A stretch of DNA of 64,000 nt from Pedococcus sp. 5OH_020 (GTDB taxonomy: Bacteria > Actinomycetota > Actinomycetes > Actinomycetales > Dermatophilaceae): contig NZ_JAPYZV010000003.1 in assembly GCF_027812955.1 (NCBI RefSeq), positions 186,001 to 250,000 on the forward strand, given 5' to 3'. Shown here in pieces: positions 62,947 to 64,000 of this stretch. The position numbers were made by a program, and so were the translations under genes. Below the pieces are notes generated by a model. The model saw only the letters and a list, made by a program, of their open reading frames with translations. It was not told the DNA's origin and ran no database searches. Every line of letters begins with the position of its first letter. Position 1 is the stretch's first letter.

Positions 62947-64000
62947 TCACGCGACGGTCCAGGTGTCACGCCCGCGGATCAGCGCGTCGAGGTCGGCGTC
63001 CCCCGCGCGGCCACCAGCCGTGTCGATCGCTGCCTCCACCTGTGCCCGGACCAGGTCGTCGTACGTAGGCCGGTCCACGTTGCGGAAGATCCCCATGGGC
63101 ACGTGCGTCATCTGTGGCGAGTCCAGGCGTGAGAGGGCGAACGCCTGCGTCGGGTCGTGCGCGGCGGCGTCGTGCACGACCACCTCACGTCCCTGCGCCT
63201 CTGCCTCCGGCACGAACTCCAGCGAGCCGCCCGCCGCACGGACGAGCACCTGCCGGGCGGCCTCGGGTCCGACCTGCACGGGGTGACCGTCGGCGAGGTG
63301 GACGATTCGCGCCTCCTGCTCCGTGCGGTCCTTGATCACGTCGAACGCGCCGTCGTTGAAGATCGGGCAGTTCTGGTAGATCTCGACGAGCGCGGTACCC
63401 CGGTGCTCGGCCGCCGCCCGCAGGATCTCGGTGAGGTGCTTGCGGTCGGAGTCCATGGTGCGAGCCACGAACGAGGCCTCGGCGCCCAGGGCGAGGGACA
63501 CGGGGTTGAACGGGTGGTCGACCGAGCCCATCGGCGTGGACTTGGTGACCTTGCCCAGCTCTGAGGTGGGCGAGTACTGACCCTTGGTCAGCCCGTAGAT
63601 CTGGTTGTTGAACAGGAGGATCTTCAGGTTGACGTTGCGGCGCAGGGCGTGGATCAGGTGGTTGCCGCCGATGGACAGCGCGTCGCCGTCGCCGGTAACC
63701 ACCCACACGGACAGGTCCGGGCGGCTGGTGGCCAGCCCGGTCGCGATGGCCGGGGCACGACCGTGGATCGAGTGCATCCCGTAGGTGTCGAGGTAGTACG
63801 GGAAGCGCGAGGAGCAGCCGATGCCGGAGACGAAGACGATGTTCTCGCGCCTGAGGCCCAGCTCGGGCAGGAAACCCTGGACCGCGGCCAGGATGGCGTA
63901 GTCGCCGCAACCGGGGCACCAGCGCACCTCCTGGTCCGAGGTGAACTCGCGCTTGGTCTGACGGGCAGCGTCGTCCGGAAGCCGGGGGACGCCCGCGGTG
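62947..64000 (-). CDS. 2-oxoacid:ferredoxin oxidoreductase beta subunit (partial)
   Basis: The beta subunit binds thiamine diphosphate and one [4Fe-4S] cluster and, with the alpha subunit, oxidises 2-oxoglutarate or a related acid to the acyl-CoA while reducing ferredoxin. Visible are VRWCPGCGDYAILAAVQGF, GIGCSSRFPYYLDTYG, the ThDP motif WVVTGDGDALSIGGNHLIHA with LLFNNQIYGLTKGQYSPTS, and a C-terminal lid. The frame stays open to base 64000, so about the first 10-20 residues lie outside; an internal ATG at 63927 is not the start. In actinobacteria this is usually KorB, with korA just upstream, outside this window. Confidence 0.92.
   Translation of the reverse strand, partial: TAGVPRLPDDAARQTKREFTSDQEVRWCPGCGDYAILAAVQGFLPELGLRRENIVFVSGIGCSSRFPYYLDTYGMHSIHGRAPAIATGLATSRPDLSVWVVTGDGDALSIGGNHLIHALRRNVNLKILLFNNQIYGLTKGQYSPTSELGKVTKSTPMGSVDHPFNPVSLALGAEASFVARTMDSDRKHLTEILRAAAEHRGTALVEIYQNCPIFNDGAFDVIKDRTEQEARIVHLADGHPVQVGPEAARQVLVRAAGGSLEFVPEAEAQGREVVVHDAAAHDPTQAFALSRLDSPQMTHVPMGIFRNVDRPTYDDLVRAQVEAAIDTAGGRAGDADLDALIRGRDTWTVA

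Overview
The window is GC-rich (third codon positions are almost all G or C), with frequent GTG starts and ATGA/GTGA stop-start overlaps. It carries a menaquinone pathway, a Nuo-type complex I, a system II cytochrome c maturation set, Rex, and a ferredoxin-dependent 2-oxoacid oxidoreductase. Together these point to an aerobic Actinomycetota, probably Micrococcales and perhaps Intrasporangiaceae. The family placement is inference from gene order and was not tested.

Layout. (1) 1-9.4 kb: a partial gene, a glutaredoxin-like gene, then rex-hemA-hemC-hemD-hemB in one overlapping run behind a Rex-type operator. A divergent yceI/marR pair and hemL follow. (2) 9.4-14.4 kb: a histidine phosphatase, then resA-ccdA-resB-resC and a small membrane protein (cytochrome c maturation). 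(3) 14.5-16.9 kb, minus strand: menE, a two-helix membrane protein and menA. (4) 17-26.7 kb: an accessory stretch with a hemerythrin-like protein, a secreted serine hydrolase, a broken J-domain gene, two secreted proteins sharing a repeated domain (one with a metalloprotease end), a GH31 glycosidase and a broken integrase fragment. (5) 26.8-42.4 kb: menB, menC, menD, menF and menG. Between menC and menD lies a tightly packed set of an ATP-grasp ligase, an S51-like hydrolase, two alpha/beta esterases, an M20 dipeptidase and a VOC protein, then a WXG100-like/lipase pair. (6) 42.5-61.7 kb: a menJ-like geranylgeranyl reductase behind a second Rex-type operator, nuoA to nuoN, and a polyprenyl diphosphate synthase. 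(7) 61.9-64 kb, minus strand: a RarD-like permease and the beta subunit of a 2-oxoacid:ferredoxin oxidoreductase, cut by the window edge.

The genes form a respiratory module. Haem synthesis and cytochrome c assembly supply the cytochromes, the men genes and the prenyl synthase supply menaquinone, the reductase probably saturates its side chain, and complex I feeds electrons into it. The two Rex-type operators suggest that NADH/NAD+ balance controls both the haem and the complex I blocks. The less ordinary content is the ATP-grasp/S51/esterase/dipeptidase set fused to the menC operon, and three tiny open frames that exactly fill the only long gaps of the nuo operon and overlap the genes on both sides.
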